Numbered from the stretch's first letter, positions 45,822-54,920 are shown. The stretch: DNA of 64,000 nt from Cognatundibacterium rivi (GCF_018139565.1 NZ_JAGSPK010000004.1:248001-312000), one strand, 5' to 3'. Numbers and translations: made by a program. Notes: a model not told the origin generated them from the letters alone.

Positions 45822-48704
45822 TTACTGATTCTCCATCAGGCCTTTCAGGTGATCAGCTTTACCCGGGTGACGTAGTTTCTTCATTGCTTTTGCTTCGATC
45901 TGGCGTATCCGTTCGCGCGTCACTTCAAATTGCTTGCCAACTTCTTCCAGCGTAAATTCACTCGCGGTTTCAAGACCGAAACGCATGCGCAACACTTTCG
46001 CTTCGCGCGGGCTTAACGAATCGAGCGCTTCTTTCAGTTTTTGCTGAACCGAGGCCTGCATCGCGGCAGCCATCGGCGACATTGTCATACTGTCTTCAAT
46101 GAAATCACCGAGCTGCGAGTCACCATCGTCACCGATAGGCACATCCAGAGAAACAGGCTCTTTCGCGATCTTCAGAATCTCGCGCACTTTCACTTCCGGT
46201 AAGCCCATTTTTTCGGCAATCGCGGCTGGCTCTGGCTCAAGACCACTTGCCTGCAAGAGTTGGCGCTTGACGCGGTTCATCTTGTTGATGGTTTCTATCA
46301 TGTGTACCGGTACGCGTATCGTACGTGCCTGATCCGCGATAGCGCGGGCAATCGCCTGACGTATCCACCAAGTCGCGTAAGTCGAAAATTTATAGCCGCG
46401 ACGGTATTCGAATTTATCTACTGCTTTCAGCAGGCCGATATTACCTTCCTGAATCAGATCCAGGAATTGTAAGCCACGGTTCACATATTTTTTTGCGATA
46501 GAAATTACCAGACGCAAGTTCGCTTCTGTCATCGCGCGCTTTGCTTCGCTTGAGCGTTTTTCACCCGCGATCATTTGCTTATTGATGTCGCGCAATGCAC
46601 TTAATGGCAGCTCAACACGCTCTTCCAGCTGGATGAATTTCTGTTGTAATTCCCGAGCTGCGTGAATCTGGCGTGACAAGGTCGCAGCATAAGGCTGAGC
46701 CGATTGCATTTCATGTTCCAGCCATGCCGTATTGGTTGCATGCGTGCGCAGCATATCCACGAAATAGGCGCGTGGCATACCGCATTTATTCACCAACAGT
46801 TCCAACATTTGCTTTTCAGTGTTGCGCAAATCCTTCATCTGTTTGCGCAGCGTGTCGCAGAGTTTTTCTGCGGTCTTTACCGTGAAACGCATACCTTGCA
46901 GTTCGCGGGAAATCGCTTGTTGTGCGGCCGCATAGGCGTTTGAGCCATAGCCATCTTTGGCCCGTGCTGCTTGCATGTCATCAAAACGCTTGGCGACAAC
47001 CGCAAACTTTTGCAGCGATCCTGCTTTTAACTGCTGTAATTGTTCATCGCTGATGCCGCCGACGTTATCGCTGACAGCGTCATCGTCATCATCTTCCTCA
47101 TCGGTGTCGTCACCTTCGCTTAATAATAATGCCGATACATCATTTTCTTCAGGATTGAGCAAACCATCAATGATGTCGTCAATCCGTACTTCATCTTTTT
47201 CAATTTTTTCTGCAATCAGCAGAATTTCCCTGATCGTACCTGGACATGCAGAGATCGCCTGCACCATGTCTTTCAGACCGTCTTCTATACGTTTGGCGAT
47301 TTCGATTTCACCAGTTCTGGTCAGAAGCTCGACACCACCCATTTCACGCATATACATGCGCACAGGATCTGTCGTACGACCGAAATCAGAGTCAACAGTC
47401 GCCAGTGCAGCCGCAGCAACTGATTCAGCCTCGTCATCGCTGACGACAATCGTGACATTATCGGTCAGCAGCATCATTTCAGCATCGGGCGCTTTATCGT
47501 ATACCGCAATACCCATGTCATTGAGTGTGCTGATCACGTCCTGAATCATTTCCGGATCAGCGACTTCTTCTGGCAGGTGATCGTTAATTTCAGCATGGGT
47601 CAGATACGAACGGTCTTTGCCGAGGCGGATTAACTTTGTTAATTGCTTGCGGTAATGTTCCAGTTGTTCTTCATTGAGCGCGCCGCCTGATTTTTTGCTT
47701 TTTGCTCTGGCTGCCCGTTTCAGTTCTGCAGATTCAGCGGCATTCAGCGCTTGTATCTCGTCGTTTTCAAATTGAAATTCCGATGGTTTTCGACCACGTT
47801 TTGCAGGTTCCTTACTACCGGATAAAACATAATTTGACGTATCGATATTGCTGAACGCGGCTGCGATATTCGCTACCGGCTCTGACTTAGCCGGAGTTGA
47901 AACGATCGTCGTGGCCTTTGCCTGAACTGGGGCAGTTGACGCTGGTGTCACATGTGTGGTCAGCGTTGGTACTCGCGGAGTGTCTGCAAACGCAGGCTTG
48001 TCGGCAATGCTGGCAGAGCGCAACGAAGCACTGGCTGGCGCAGCAACTGGCGCGACAGGTTTCAGTGTTGTGACGGGTGCTGCCGGTGCAAATTTACCTG
48101 AGCCTATGCGTGCTTCGCGTTTTACCGTCGTCGGCGCAGGTTTCGCGCCAGGCTGATCTGACAGAAGCAGTTTCTTGGCGACTTTAGGTTCTGTTTTGCG
48201 GATAACTGCGGCACGCGGCTTTGCAATGTCCGCGCCGGATAAAGTTTGCAATCCTGCTTTTAAATCCGCGCGAATTTCTGTTTTTACTTCTGGCTTTGCA
48301 GGCACTTCAGCTGTTTGTTCAGTATGTGCTTCTGTATTTTCAGTGGGCGGCAGTGTTTCTGCCGCGATGCTGGAACTATCGGCGGCGACCAGTTCGGTTT
48401 CATCCAATGGCATATTGCTCATTGCCTCGATGTCTTCCGCTGTCAACGCTTTTGCCGGTGCGATGATTGCTTCAGCCATGACAGGTTGCATGCGTGAACG
48501 GCGTTTTGTCACGACCATGACGGGTGCTGCCGGTGCGCTAATTTGAGGTTCTTCCATTTTTTCCGCGGTTGGCGTTGCGGGCGTTTCTGCGTTGGATGGC
48601 GCAGCCGCCGCAGCACGATTCAACTGCAGGGTCTTTTTACCCAGAGTGAGCGTGGCGCCAGTTTTTTGAGCGGGAATAGTTGAGTCAGTTAAGCTGGTTT
48701 TCAT
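45822..48704 (-). CDS. rpoD: primary sigma factor RpoD with long N-terminal extension
   Basis: 960 aa against about 613 in E. coli. Residues 1-340 are an Ala/Pro/Thr/Lys-rich, probably disordered extension with an AT-hook-like KRGRKP at 302-307. Region 1.1 follows ([20 protein letters not shown]), then region 1.2 ([18 protein letters not shown]), the non-conserved insert with a [12 protein letters not shown] stretch, region 2 ([34 protein letters not shown]), region 3, and region 4 with the -35 reader [21 protein letters not shown] chose the ATG at 48704; a frame 12 codons longer exists but is less likely. It directs housekeeping transcription. Confidence 0.95.
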   Translation of the reverse strand: MKTSLTDSTIPAQKTGATLTLGKKTLQLNRAAAAAPSNAETPATPTAEKMEEPQISAPAAPVMVVTKRRSRMQPVMAEAIIAPAKALTAEDIEAMSNMPLDETELVAADSSSIAAETLPPTENTEAHTEQTAEVPAKPEVKTEIRADLKAGLQTLSGADIAKPRAAVIRKTEPKVAKKLLLSDQPGAKPAPTTVKREARIGSGKFAPAAPVTTLKPVAPVAAPASASLRSASIADKPAFADTPRVPTLTTHVTPASTAPVQAKATTIVSTPAKSEPVANIAAAFSNIDTSNYVLSGSKEPAKRGRKPSEFQFENDEIQALNAAESAELKRAARAKSKKSGGALNEEQLEHYRKQLTKLIRLGKDRSYLTHAEINDHLPEEVADPEMIQDVISTLNDMGIAVYDKAPDAEMMLLTDNVTIVVSDDEAESVAAAALATVDSDFGRTTDPVRMYMREMGGVELLTRTGEIEIAKRIEDGLKDMVQAISACPGTIREILLIAEKIEKDEVRIDDIIDGLLNPEENDVSALLLSEGDDTDEEDDDDDAVSDNVGGISDEQLQQLKAGSLQKFAVVAKRFDDMQAARAKDGYGSNAYAAAQQAISRELQGMRFTVKTAEKLCDTLRKQMKDLRNTEKQMLELLVNKCGMPRAYFVDMLRTHATNTAWLEHEMQSAQPYAATLSRQIHAARELQQKFIQLEERVELPLSALRDINKQMIAGEKRSSEAKRAMTEANLRLVISIAKKYVNRGLQFLDLIQEGNIGLLKAVDKFEYRRGYKFSTYATWWIRQAIARAIADQARTIRVPVHMIETINKMNRVKRQLLQASGLEPEPAAIAEKMGLPEVKVREILKIAKEPVSLDVPIGDDGDSQLGDFIEDSMTMSPMAAAMQASVQQKLKEALDSLSPREAKVLRMRFGLETASEFTLEEVGKQFEVTRERIRQIEAKAMKKLRHPGKADHLKGLMENQ

Positions 48705-48810
48705 GTAACAAAGTCGATTGTGACAACAAAGTCTTGTCAATAGTGTATGGCGATGGCAATGGTGATAGGCTGTTGATCATCTGCACTGTTAATCAACGGC
48801 ATCACGGATG

Positions 48811-48836
48811 AAAAAGCCCGCTGGTAAAAGCGGGCT
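48811..48836 (-). terminator. intrinsic terminator in the rpoD upstream leader
   Basis: Read on the minus strand: AGCCCGCT, loop TTTACC, AGCGGGCT, TTTTT. It lies about 105 bp upstream of the rpoD start and about 65-90 nt downstream of a strong promoter on the same strand, so it would end or attenuate that transcript. Confidence 0.7.
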
Positions 48837-48899
48837 ACGCTGGTGAAAGCGATTCAATCATTTTTTTTGCTCAAACTGGTTCTCGGAAAGACACGCGAG
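48815..48899 (-). ncRNA. candidate short leader RNA upstream of rpoD
   Basis: A promoter at 48906-48934 and a terminator at 48811-48836 would frame a transcript of about 85-90 nt with no reading frame of note. It could be a small RNA or an attenuated rpoD leader. No known RNA family is recognised; it does not resemble 6S RNA, SRP RNA or a tRNA. Confidence 0.35.
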
Positions 48900-48905
48900 G
48901 GCGAG

Positions 48906-48934
48906 ATTATCCTCGGCTTGGCACCGCTTGACAA
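48906..48934 (-). promoter_or_regulatory. sigma-70 promoter upstream of rpoD
   Basis: On the minus strand TTGTCA (48934-48929), a 17-bp spacer and GATAAT (48911-48906) match the -35/-10 consensus closely. Transcription would start near 48899 and head toward rpoD. Confidence 0.7.
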
Positions 48935-48962
48935 GTTTTGTATGCGTTTCCTGAAAATAAAA

Positions 48963-48999
48963 ATGAGGTGCGCATTGTAGCGTTTAATTCGCACCTCAT
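48963..48999. repeat. 10-bp perfect inverted repeat
   Basis: ATGAGGTGCG (48963-48972) and CGCACCTCAT (48990-48999) with a 17-nt loop, in the spacer between divergent rpoD and a cytochrome gene. No T-run follows. It may be an operator for the rpoD-side promoter 30 bp away. The rest of 49000-49187 shows no gene. Confidence 0.55.
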
Positions 49000-49187
49000 G
49001 GGAGAGCTTTATGTTTAAAGGCTTTGCGGGCAGATGCTTAAAATCAGAATAGAAAAATTATGCATATTTTTTAATTAATACCGATAATAGGTGAAGAGGG
49101 AAAGCTGCGCAGTGCTTGAGCTGAAATGAGATATCGCAGGCATGCGGCTTTTATAAAAAAGATGACTAATTTATTCTGAGACGTACC

Positions 49188-49904
49188 ATGCTTAATCATC
49201 GTAATTTTTTAAACTGTATTTTGCTGTTGGGGGGAATATTTGCTTTGCCTTCGCTGGCGCAGAATATTCCCGATATGCTGGCGCAGCGTTTGAAAGCGTG
49301 CACCTCATGTCATGGGGCGCAGGGCAGGGCGGCAAGCGATGGTTATTACCCTCGCCTCGCCGGAAAACCAGAAGGATATTTATTACATCAGCTGAAAAAC
49401 TTCAGGGATGGTCAACGCCGGTATCCACTGATGAATTCTCTGCTCAGTAACTTGAGTGATGTCTACCTTCAGGAAATTGCGGCTTTTTTTGCTGATCAGC
49501 ATCCCCCTTACGCGTCTCCACAGCCAACTGAGGCTAGTCTGGCAGTAATGGCACGTGGGCGTGAGCTGGTGATGGAAGGGGATCAGCAGAAAAAATTACC
49601 GGCATGTATCTCTTGTCACGGCGAAAAAATGACCGGAGTTGCACCCTTTATTCCGGGCTTACTGGGCTTACCTAAAGACTATATTGTTGCGCAGCTTGGT
49701 GCCTGGCAGACCGGCAGTCGGCACGCGCATGCGCCTGACTGTATGCGACAAGTCGCGCAAAAACTGACACCTGCGGATATTGCTGCCGTGTCCGCCTGGC
49801 TGGCCGCAAAAGCGGTGCCGGACAACGGCATTGCTATCAGTGCAAAGGATATCCCGCGGTTTCGCTTGCCTTTGCAATGCGGCAGCGTTTCTGAAGCTAA
49901 GTAA
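49188..49904 (+). CDS. dihaem cytochrome c (c4-like)
   Basis: 238-aa periplasmic electron carrier. The signal peptide is residues 1-24 (CILLLGGIFALPSLA|QN). Two haem-binding sites are visible: CTSCHG near 38-43 and CISCHG near 140-145, each with a following GxxP/Met candidate (MNSLLSNLSD; MTGVAPFIPG). The duplicated layout fits cytochrome c4 or related class I dihaem proteins. It lies 182 bp before a trihaem cytochrome and probably passes electrons with it; the terminal oxidase is not in the window. Confidence 0.88.
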   Translation: MLNHRNFLNCILLLGGIFALPSLAQNIPDMLAQRLKACTSCHGAQGRAASDGYYPRLAGKPEGYLLHQLKNFRDGQRRYPLMNSLLSNLSDVYLQEIAAFFADQHPPYASPQPTEASLAVMARGRELVMEGDQQKKLPACISCHGEKMTGVAPFIPGLLGLPKDYIVAQLGAWQTGSRHAHAPDCMRQVAQKLTPADIAAVSAWLAAKAVPDNGIAISAKDIPRFRLPLQCGSVSEAK

Positions 49905-50086
49905 ATTAAATAGATAACAGAACCTGGTTATCTGGGCTGGTGGATTTTGCTAGCTATCGGTCATGCCATTTGACACATCATTGAAATGGCGCAAGCAAAG
50001 TGTCAGCGCTTTGAATTTCACAAGACGCGACAAGCGGTTCGAAAGATGATGAATGCGATGCGAGTTGTTCTGGAGAATATCTCTGT

Positions 50087-51406
50087 ATGAAGAAAATGTT
50101 TATCCGTTTTGTTGTTGCCGTGCTGATGCTGCTGACTGGTATCAGCGTGTACGCTTACTTTGTTGGTTACAGGGTTGACGAGGATGTGTCTTTGTTGTCT
50201 GTTGGTATGCCGACCGACACGACGCTACTCATTCGTCGCGGTGAGTATCTGACGAGGGCGGGTAACTGTTTTGGGTGCCATACGGTCAAGGGTGGTCCTG
50301 CCTATGCCGGCGGCAGGATATTGCGTTCGGAATATGGCAATTTTGTTTCACCAAACATTACCCCGGATCGTGTCACCGGTATTGGAAACTGGACTTCCGA
50401 CGATTTCTGGCGTGCCTTGCATTTCGGTAAGGCAAAGGACGGGCGGCTTTTATATCCTGCTTTTCCATATCCTAATTACACACAGATAAGCAGAGCGGAT
50501 GCAGAGGCGATGTTTGCCTTTTTGAAGACGATACCAGCGATTTCTCAGAAAAATCAGGATCATGAATTACGCTTTCCTTATAATCAGCGGAGTTTACTGG
50601 TGTTCTGGCGTGCCATGTATTTCAAACCTGCGGTATTTGCAGAAGACAAAACAAAATCTCCTGAGTGGAATCGCGGCGCTTATCTGGTTCAAGGTTTGGG
50701 ACATTGCAGTGCGTGTCATAGCCAGCGTAATATTTTCGGTGCGAATGAGGGAGTCAATGATCTTTCAGGTGGTGAGTTGCCGCAGATTCAATGGTATGCG
50801 CCGTCCTTGTTGCATACCAATGAAGCACACTTACTGAACTGGACGCAAAATGAGGCCGCGACTCTGCTCAAAACGGGTGTTAACCGCAAATCTGTCATGA
50901 GCGGGCCGATGGCAGAAGTGGTTTTTGATAGCCTGCAATATCTGACCGATGCTGATATCAGCGCAATAAGCACCTATTTACAGGCGATCCCCGTAACGAA
51001 GGCGGATACAATCAGTGCGCTTGATCAGGCATTGACGGTGTCTGACAGTAGTGAGCAAACGAAAAAGCAAATGATGCAACAAGGTGCTGTGCTGTACAGA
51101 ACTCATTGTATGGATTGTCACGGAACTGAGGGCGAAAGTGTTGCTTCAGTTTATCCAGCGCTTAAAGCGAATCCCGGTTTGCAGATGAGTTCGATTGCGA
51201 CTCCATTGCGGATCATACTTGCAGGAGGTTTTGCTCCTGCCACCCAATTAAATCCCCGGCCTTATAGCATGCCACCGTTTGGCCCCATATTAAGTGACAG
51301 CGAGGTCGCTATCTTACTCAGCTACATCAGAAACAGTTGGGGGAACAAAGCGGCATTCGTGACTGCGGCAGAGGTCAATCATTACAGAACTGTGCCGATG
51401 GATTGA
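50087..51406 (+). CDS. trihaem cytochrome c (dehydrogenase cytochrome-subunit type)
   Basis: 439 aa with one N-terminal hydrophobic segment (FVVAVLMLLTGISVYAYFVG) that is a signal or anchor. Three haem c sites are present: CFGCHT near 61, CSACHS near 208 and CMDCHG near 344. NFVSPNITPDRVTGIGNWTS and GRLLYPAFPYPNYTQIS are conserved in the membrane cytochrome subunit of alcohol, gluconate and sorbosone-type dehydrogenases. No dehydrogenase subunit is next to it, which is unusual. GGAG lies about 12 nt before the ATG. Confidence 0.88.
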   Translation: MKKMFIRFVVAVLMLLTGISVYAYFVGYRVDEDVSLLSVGMPTDTTLLIRRGEYLTRAGNCFGCHTVKGGPAYAGGRILRSEYGNFVSPNITPDRVTGIGNWTSDDFWRALHFGKAKDGRLLYPAFPYPNYTQISRADAEAMFAFLKTIPAISQKNQDHELRFPYNQRSLLVFWRAMYFKPAVFAEDKTKSPEWNRGAYLVQGLGHCSACHSQRNIFGANEGVNDLSGGELPQIQWYAPSLLHTNEAHLLNWTQNEAATLLKTGVNRKSVMSGPMAEVVFDSLQYLTDADISAISTYLQAIPVTKADTISALDQALTVSDSSEQTKKQMMQQGAVLYRTHCMDCHGTEGESVASVYPALKANPGLQMSSIATPLRIILAGGFAPATQLNPRPYSMPPFGPILSDSEVAILLSYIRNSWGNKAAFVTAAEVNHYRTVPMD

Positions 51407-51490
51407 AGTATCCCAAGCACCTTATCTATCTTAATATCTGGTGATGTAAAAAATGAATCTTGTATCTTGGTCGGTAACCATGACTGAAAA

Positions 51491-52402
51491 ATGAGTATGC
51501 GGCTTTCATTGCTTACCCTTGCAATAGTGGTAATAGTGGCGACTAGCTTCAGCCACAGTCTGCACGCGGAAACCGCTGATCAGGTCGGCGTAATGCGTTC
51601 CAGTGCTGGCAGTAAGGAAATCAGGCTCGATACAACGCTGAATGCGCGCCAGATTGTCAGCGCGATTCCTGCAGAATTTCTGCGCGAACGCTTTGAGGCC
51701 AATGATACAAAAGGCCATACCATTGCCTACATGGCGTTCACCGAAGGTGATATCGGCGGTTTGATTTTTGTAGAAAATAAACTGACTGCACAAGTATCAA
51801 AACAAGATGCAATGGCATTTTACAGTTGTCGAGGTTATGCAACTGCGGTGCAGCATCATTGGGCCAAGGACGCTGACATCTGGGCAGAAACCTTGTTGCA
51901 AGCCAGTGTCCCGGTAAGCGACGTTGATCTGCACTTCACTGGTAAGTCTGGTCTGCGTAGCATTGTAGAAGTAGTGAATGATCCTACGTTGTCGCAGGTC
52001 AGTTCTTTGGTTGATATGGGAACGAACCCTTTGAGTATTTTTAGAAAGCTGAGTTCGGCCTGGGATTCTTCGGTTGACCGGGATCATTTCCAAAAAACCT
52101 TGTTACGTTTAAAGAATGTGCTGACTGGCGCAAGTGAAGCTGAGGTTGCTGAGATTATCAAGCCAGAAGACGTGTCATTTGTGAGCGGTGGATTAGTGAT
52201 GGCTTATCCACGGTTTTCTCTGGAGTATTTTGTCAGTAACGGTGTGGTGAAGGTGGTCCAGCAACCATCGTTTTATCATCTGTCCAGAACTCAGGCGGCT
52301 TTGTTTTATGCGCCGAATGTCAGATGGGAGTTGTGTACGCCGACGGAATGGCGGAAGGCCATGCCCGAGGTGATTATGCCCGATAGCGCTACGAAGAAAT
52401 AG
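51491..52402 (+). CDS. exported protein of unknown function, 303 aa
   Basis: The signal peptide is residues 1-27 (TLAIVVIVATSFSHSLHA|ET). The mature part is mixed alpha/beta with two cysteines (FYSCRGYAT near 112, WELCTPTEW near 286) that may pair. DVDLHFTGKSGLRSIVEVVN and AYPRFSLEYFVSNGVVKVV are its most regular stretches. No family is recognised. It follows the cytochromes by 84 bp in the same direction, but a functional link is not shown. Confidence 0.65.
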   Translation: MSMRLSLLTLAIVVIVATSFSHSLHAETADQVGVMRSSAGSKEIRLDTTLNARQIVSAIPAEFLRERFEANDTKGHTIAYMAFTEGDIGGLIFVENKLTAQVSKQDAMAFYSCRGYATAVQHHWAKDADIWAETLLQASVPVSDVDLHFTGKSGLRSIVEVVNDPTLSQVSSLVDMGTNPLSIFRKLSSAWDSSVDRDHFQKTLLRLKNVLTGASEAEVAEIIKPEDVSFVSGGLVMAYPRFSLEYFVSNGVVKVVQQPSFYHLSRTQAALFYAPNVRWELCTPTEWRKAMPEVIMPDSATKK

Positions 52403-52655
52403 TCAAACAACTCCAGATGGTGTCTGTTCTTCAGCCTGAATCTGCATTCTCAATAAATAAAAATCGGCTCGATATGTACAGAATTGATTTACACAGTTGA
52501 TTATGGTGATCGAGTAAAAAGTAGAAAGAATAGGGAGGCTGTTTACTTTGTTGCGTATTGGTAATGCCCTTGTCATGTCTTGAAGTTATTCTTTACCTTT
52601 GTTGTTTAACGATATATTGTTTATATTATTTCTGAGTTTTTAATTGGGGGCTGAA

Positions 52656-53084
52656 ATGGCAACGGTTACACCTAAAAAAGTAGTAAGTACTGCGCGAACG
52701 TCTGTTACTAAGAAAGTCCCGGTACAAAAAGTCGCTGCTGCATCAACAGTAAAGAAAACGGTGGGTGTAAAAACAGTCCCTAAAGCGGACGCGGTAGTAA
52801 CACCACCTGCAAAAAAAACATCAACCGCGAAATCGCTCCCGCAGGTTGAAGAAAAGTTGAAAAAACCAAAATTGGTTCGCGACAGCTTTACCATGCCGGA
52901 GGCAGAATATGCCGTGCTTGGACACGTGAAAAAAGCTTGCCTGAAAGCGGGAATCGACGTTAAGAAGAGCCAGTTATTGAGAATAGGCCTGGTTTTGCTC
53001 AACAACACAGATATTCCCAATCTCAGAAAGCTGATTAACGATTTATCTCCGCTGAAGGCTGGACGCCCTAAAAAAGAGAAGTAA
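52656..53084 (+). CDS. basic histone-H1-like protein with a putative DNA-binding domain
   Basis: 142 aa, very basic. Residues 1-75 are a Lys/Ala/Val/Thr-rich tail of repeated KK-V/P-x units (VTPKKVVSTA, VTKKVPVQKV, VVTPPAKKTS), like bacterial histone-H1 tails. Residues 78-125 form a compact domain (RDSFTMPEAEYAVLGHVKKA, then VKKSQLLRIGLVLLNN) that looks like a ribbon-helix-helix. The end is an AT-hook-like AGRPKKEK. The ATG at 52656 follows a G-rich ribosome site. It is probably a nucleoid-associated or regulatory protein; no target is evident. Confidence 0.7.
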   Translation: MATVTPKKVVSTARTSVTKKVPVQKVAAASTVKKTVGVKTVPKADAVVTPPAKKTSTAKSLPQVEEKLKKPKLVRDSFTMPEAEYAVLGHVKKACLKAGIDVKKSQLLRIGLVLLNNTDIPNLRKLINDLSPLKAGRPKKEK

Positions 53085-53127
53085 TTTCTGCTTCAGGCAG
53101 ACGATTTTCCTGTCGTTCTGACTTATT

Positions 53128-53173
53128 ACGGTGCTGAAGATGATTTGTACATCTTCAGCGCCGTTGTATTTTT
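53128..53173 (+). terminator. intrinsic terminator
   Basis: ACGGTGCTGAAGATG and CATCTTCAGCGCCGT pair over 15 positions with one mismatch, followed by TGTATTTTT. It ends the histone-like gene, just ahead of the Pho box. Confidence 0.8.
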
Positions 53174-53175
53174 GT

Positions 53176-53204
53176 CTGTCATAAAACCGACATCTAACTG
53201 TCAT
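53176..53204 (+). promoter_or_regulatory. Pho box upstream of the OlsB-like gene
   Basis: Three 7-bp repeats at exact 11-bp spacing: CTGTCAT (53176-53182), CCGACAT (53187-53193), CTGTCAT (53198-53204), with 4-bp A/T-rich links. This is the PhoB-binding layout, about 75 bp before the ATG at 53278. Confidence 0.8.
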
Positions 53205-53277
53205 CTTGCTGAAGTAATCGTCCTCTATTCTTCGTTCGTCGGATGAATGACATCTTGAGACTACACAAGGACGAGGA

Positions 53278-54039
53278 ATGCGATTACTCACGATACCAGC
53301 GGATGCTAATCCCAGTTTTTCTAAACTCAATCTGAGTTTGGCGACGACCACAGAAGAGGTCAAAGAAGTTCAACGTTTGCGTTATAAGGTGTTCATAGAA
53401 AGTATGGGCCTGTCGGCACTGTCAAATCCTGAGGGACTGGATAAAGATGAGTTCGACACCTATTGTGATCACCTGATTGTTCGTGACAGCAAGACGCTGA
53501 AAGTCGTCGGTACATACAGAATTCTTGGCCCAAATGCTGCACGCGAGATGGGACGTTATTACTCAGAAACAGAGTTTGATTTATCCCGCTTGCAGAATAT
53601 TCGCGGCAGTGTTGCCGAAGCTGGACGTGCGTGCATCCATCCTGATTATCGCAGTGGTGCCGTCATTATGCTGCTGTGGGCTGGTCTGGCCGCTTACATG
53701 CGTCGTGAACGTTGTTCTCATCTGATTGGTTGTGCAAGTATCAGTCTGACGGATGGTGGCCAGAATGCTGCAGCAATTTACCGTAGCTTATCTGCTGGAG
53801 ATTTCTGTCCGCTGGAATATCGAGTGTCACCACATGTCCCTTTTCCTTTAGACGAAATCGATACCAGCAATGTTGTCGCCAGAATTCCTCCTTTGCTCAA
53901 AGGGTATTTGCGAGCTGGTGCGTGGGTGTGTGGAGACCCAGCCTGGGATCCTGATTTTCATAGTGCGGATTTGTTTGTGATGCTGCCATTGTCCAATCTG
54001 GATAATCGCTATGCACGTCATTACGGCACTGAGGAGTAA
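53278..54039 (+). CDS. OlsB-like N-acyltransferase (ornithine lipid synthesis)
   Basis: 253-aa GNAT-related acyltransferase of the hemolysin/OlsB (Acetyltransf_5) group. LSLATTTEEVKEVQRLRYKVF near 20-40 is the entry motif, followed by DKDEFDTYCDHLIVRD, VGTYRILGPNAA and the conserved EAGRACIHPDYRSG near 116-129. OlsB attaches a 3-hydroxyacyl chain from ACP to ornithine. A Pho box directly upstream fits ornithine-lipid production under phosphate limitation. No olsA is adjacent, so the second acyl step is elsewhere or absent. Confidence 0.82.
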   Translation: MRLLTIPADANPSFSKLNLSLATTTEEVKEVQRLRYKVFIESMGLSALSNPEGLDKDEFDTYCDHLIVRDSKTLKVVGTYRILGPNAAREMGRYYSETEFDLSRLQNIRGSVAEAGRACIHPDYRSGAVIMLLWAGLAAYMRRERCSHLIGCASISLTDGGQNAAAIYRSLSAGDFCPLEYRVSPHVPFPLDEIDTSNVVARIPPLLKGYLRAGAWVCGDPAWDPDFHSADLFVMLPLSNLDNRYARHYGTEE

Positions 54040-54044
54040 GCAGA

Positions 54045-54914
54045 TTGAAGCCCGCTGACCAGTTCCTGAATAAGAAATTACATCATACGAAAAAGCGCGA
54101 TATCACGCATTTCCGGACAATATGGATTTCAGATCTGCATTTGGGAACCAGCGGCTGTCAGGCGGCAAAGCTGTTGGAATTTTTAAAAGCGACCGAATCA
54201 GAAACACTCTATCTGGTTGGTGACATTATTGATGGCTGGCAGCTCAAACGACGCTGGTATTGGGATCAGACGCACAATAATGTCGTGCAGACAGTATTGA
54301 AAAAAGCGCGCAAGGGGACAAATGTGATTTTCGTTCCCGGGAATCATGACGAATCGATCCGCCAGTTCATTGACCTGGATTTTGGCGGTATCAAAGTGCG
54401 CGACGAGTTGGTGCATACAACCGCAAACGGCAAGCGCATGCTGGTCTTGCATGGTGACAGATTTGATGGTGTGATCGCCTGCGCAAAATGGCTAGCCTAT
54501 GTTGGCGATAGTTTGTACACAGTGATTTTGAAATTCAATCAGGTGTTTAATAATTGGCGTGCCAGAGCCGGATTGCCATATTGGTCGTTGTCGCAATACC
54601 TGAAATTAAAGGTAAAGAATGCGGTAAGTTACATCACCCAGTTTGAAGATGCGCTGGCCGAAGAGGCGCGTAGAAACGGCGTTGACGGCATTATTTGCGG
54701 GCATATTCACAAACCGGAAATACGCGATATCGGCGGTATCCTGTATTGCAATGATGGTGATTGGGTTGAGAGCTTATCGGCGTTAGTCGAAGATGCAAAA
54801 GGTGAGTTACGCCTGATTACCTGGCATGACGTAATGCATCCGACTGATAATGATATGGCTGACAATATCGCTGATATTCAACTTGATGTCAGTGCAACGA
54901 GCGTCACGGTTTGA
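54045..54914 (+). CDS. LpxH-like metallophosphoesterase
   Basis: 289 aa with a TTG start; GGAG lies 8 nt upstream and no ATG follows before the first motif. The calcineurin-type metal motifs are clear: WISDLHLG near 27-34, LVGDIIDGWQ near 57-66, VPGNHDESI near 100-108, and LHGDRFDG plus CGHIHKPE near 222-229. It belongs to the UDP-2,3-diacylglucosamine hydrolase/phosphoesterase group, though some members act on other phosphates. It is 5 bp after the OlsB-like gene and so under the same Pho box. Confidence 0.85.
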   Translation: MKPADQFLNKKLHHTKKRDITHFRTIWISDLHLGTSGCQAAKLLEFLKATESETLYLVGDIIDGWQLKRRWYWDQTHNNVVQTVLKKARKGTNVIFVPGNHDESIRQFIDLDFGGIKVRDELVHTTANGKRMLVLHGDRFDGVIACAKWLAYVGDSLYTVILKFNQVFNNWRARAGLPYWSLSQYLKLKVKNAVSYITQFEDALAEEARRNGVDGIICGHIHKPEIRDIGGILYCNDGDWVESLSALVEDAKGELRLITWHDVMHPTDNDMADNIADIQLDVSATSVTV

Positions 54915-54920
54915 TTTTTG

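Noticed and set aside
46957..47544. 195-aa Ser-rich plus-strand frame inside rpoD
   Set aside because: It is the antisense of the Asp/Glu-rich sigma-factor region; Ser runs come from that.
48840..48960. 6S, SRP or tRNA-like gene upstream of rpoD
   Set aside because: The segment lacks the conserved cores of these RNAs; only a promoter and a terminator can be supported.
52644..53020. Minus-strand frame rich in Phe/Thr over the histone-like gene
   Set aside because: It is the antisense of Lys-rich repeats, so its composition is explained by the real gene.
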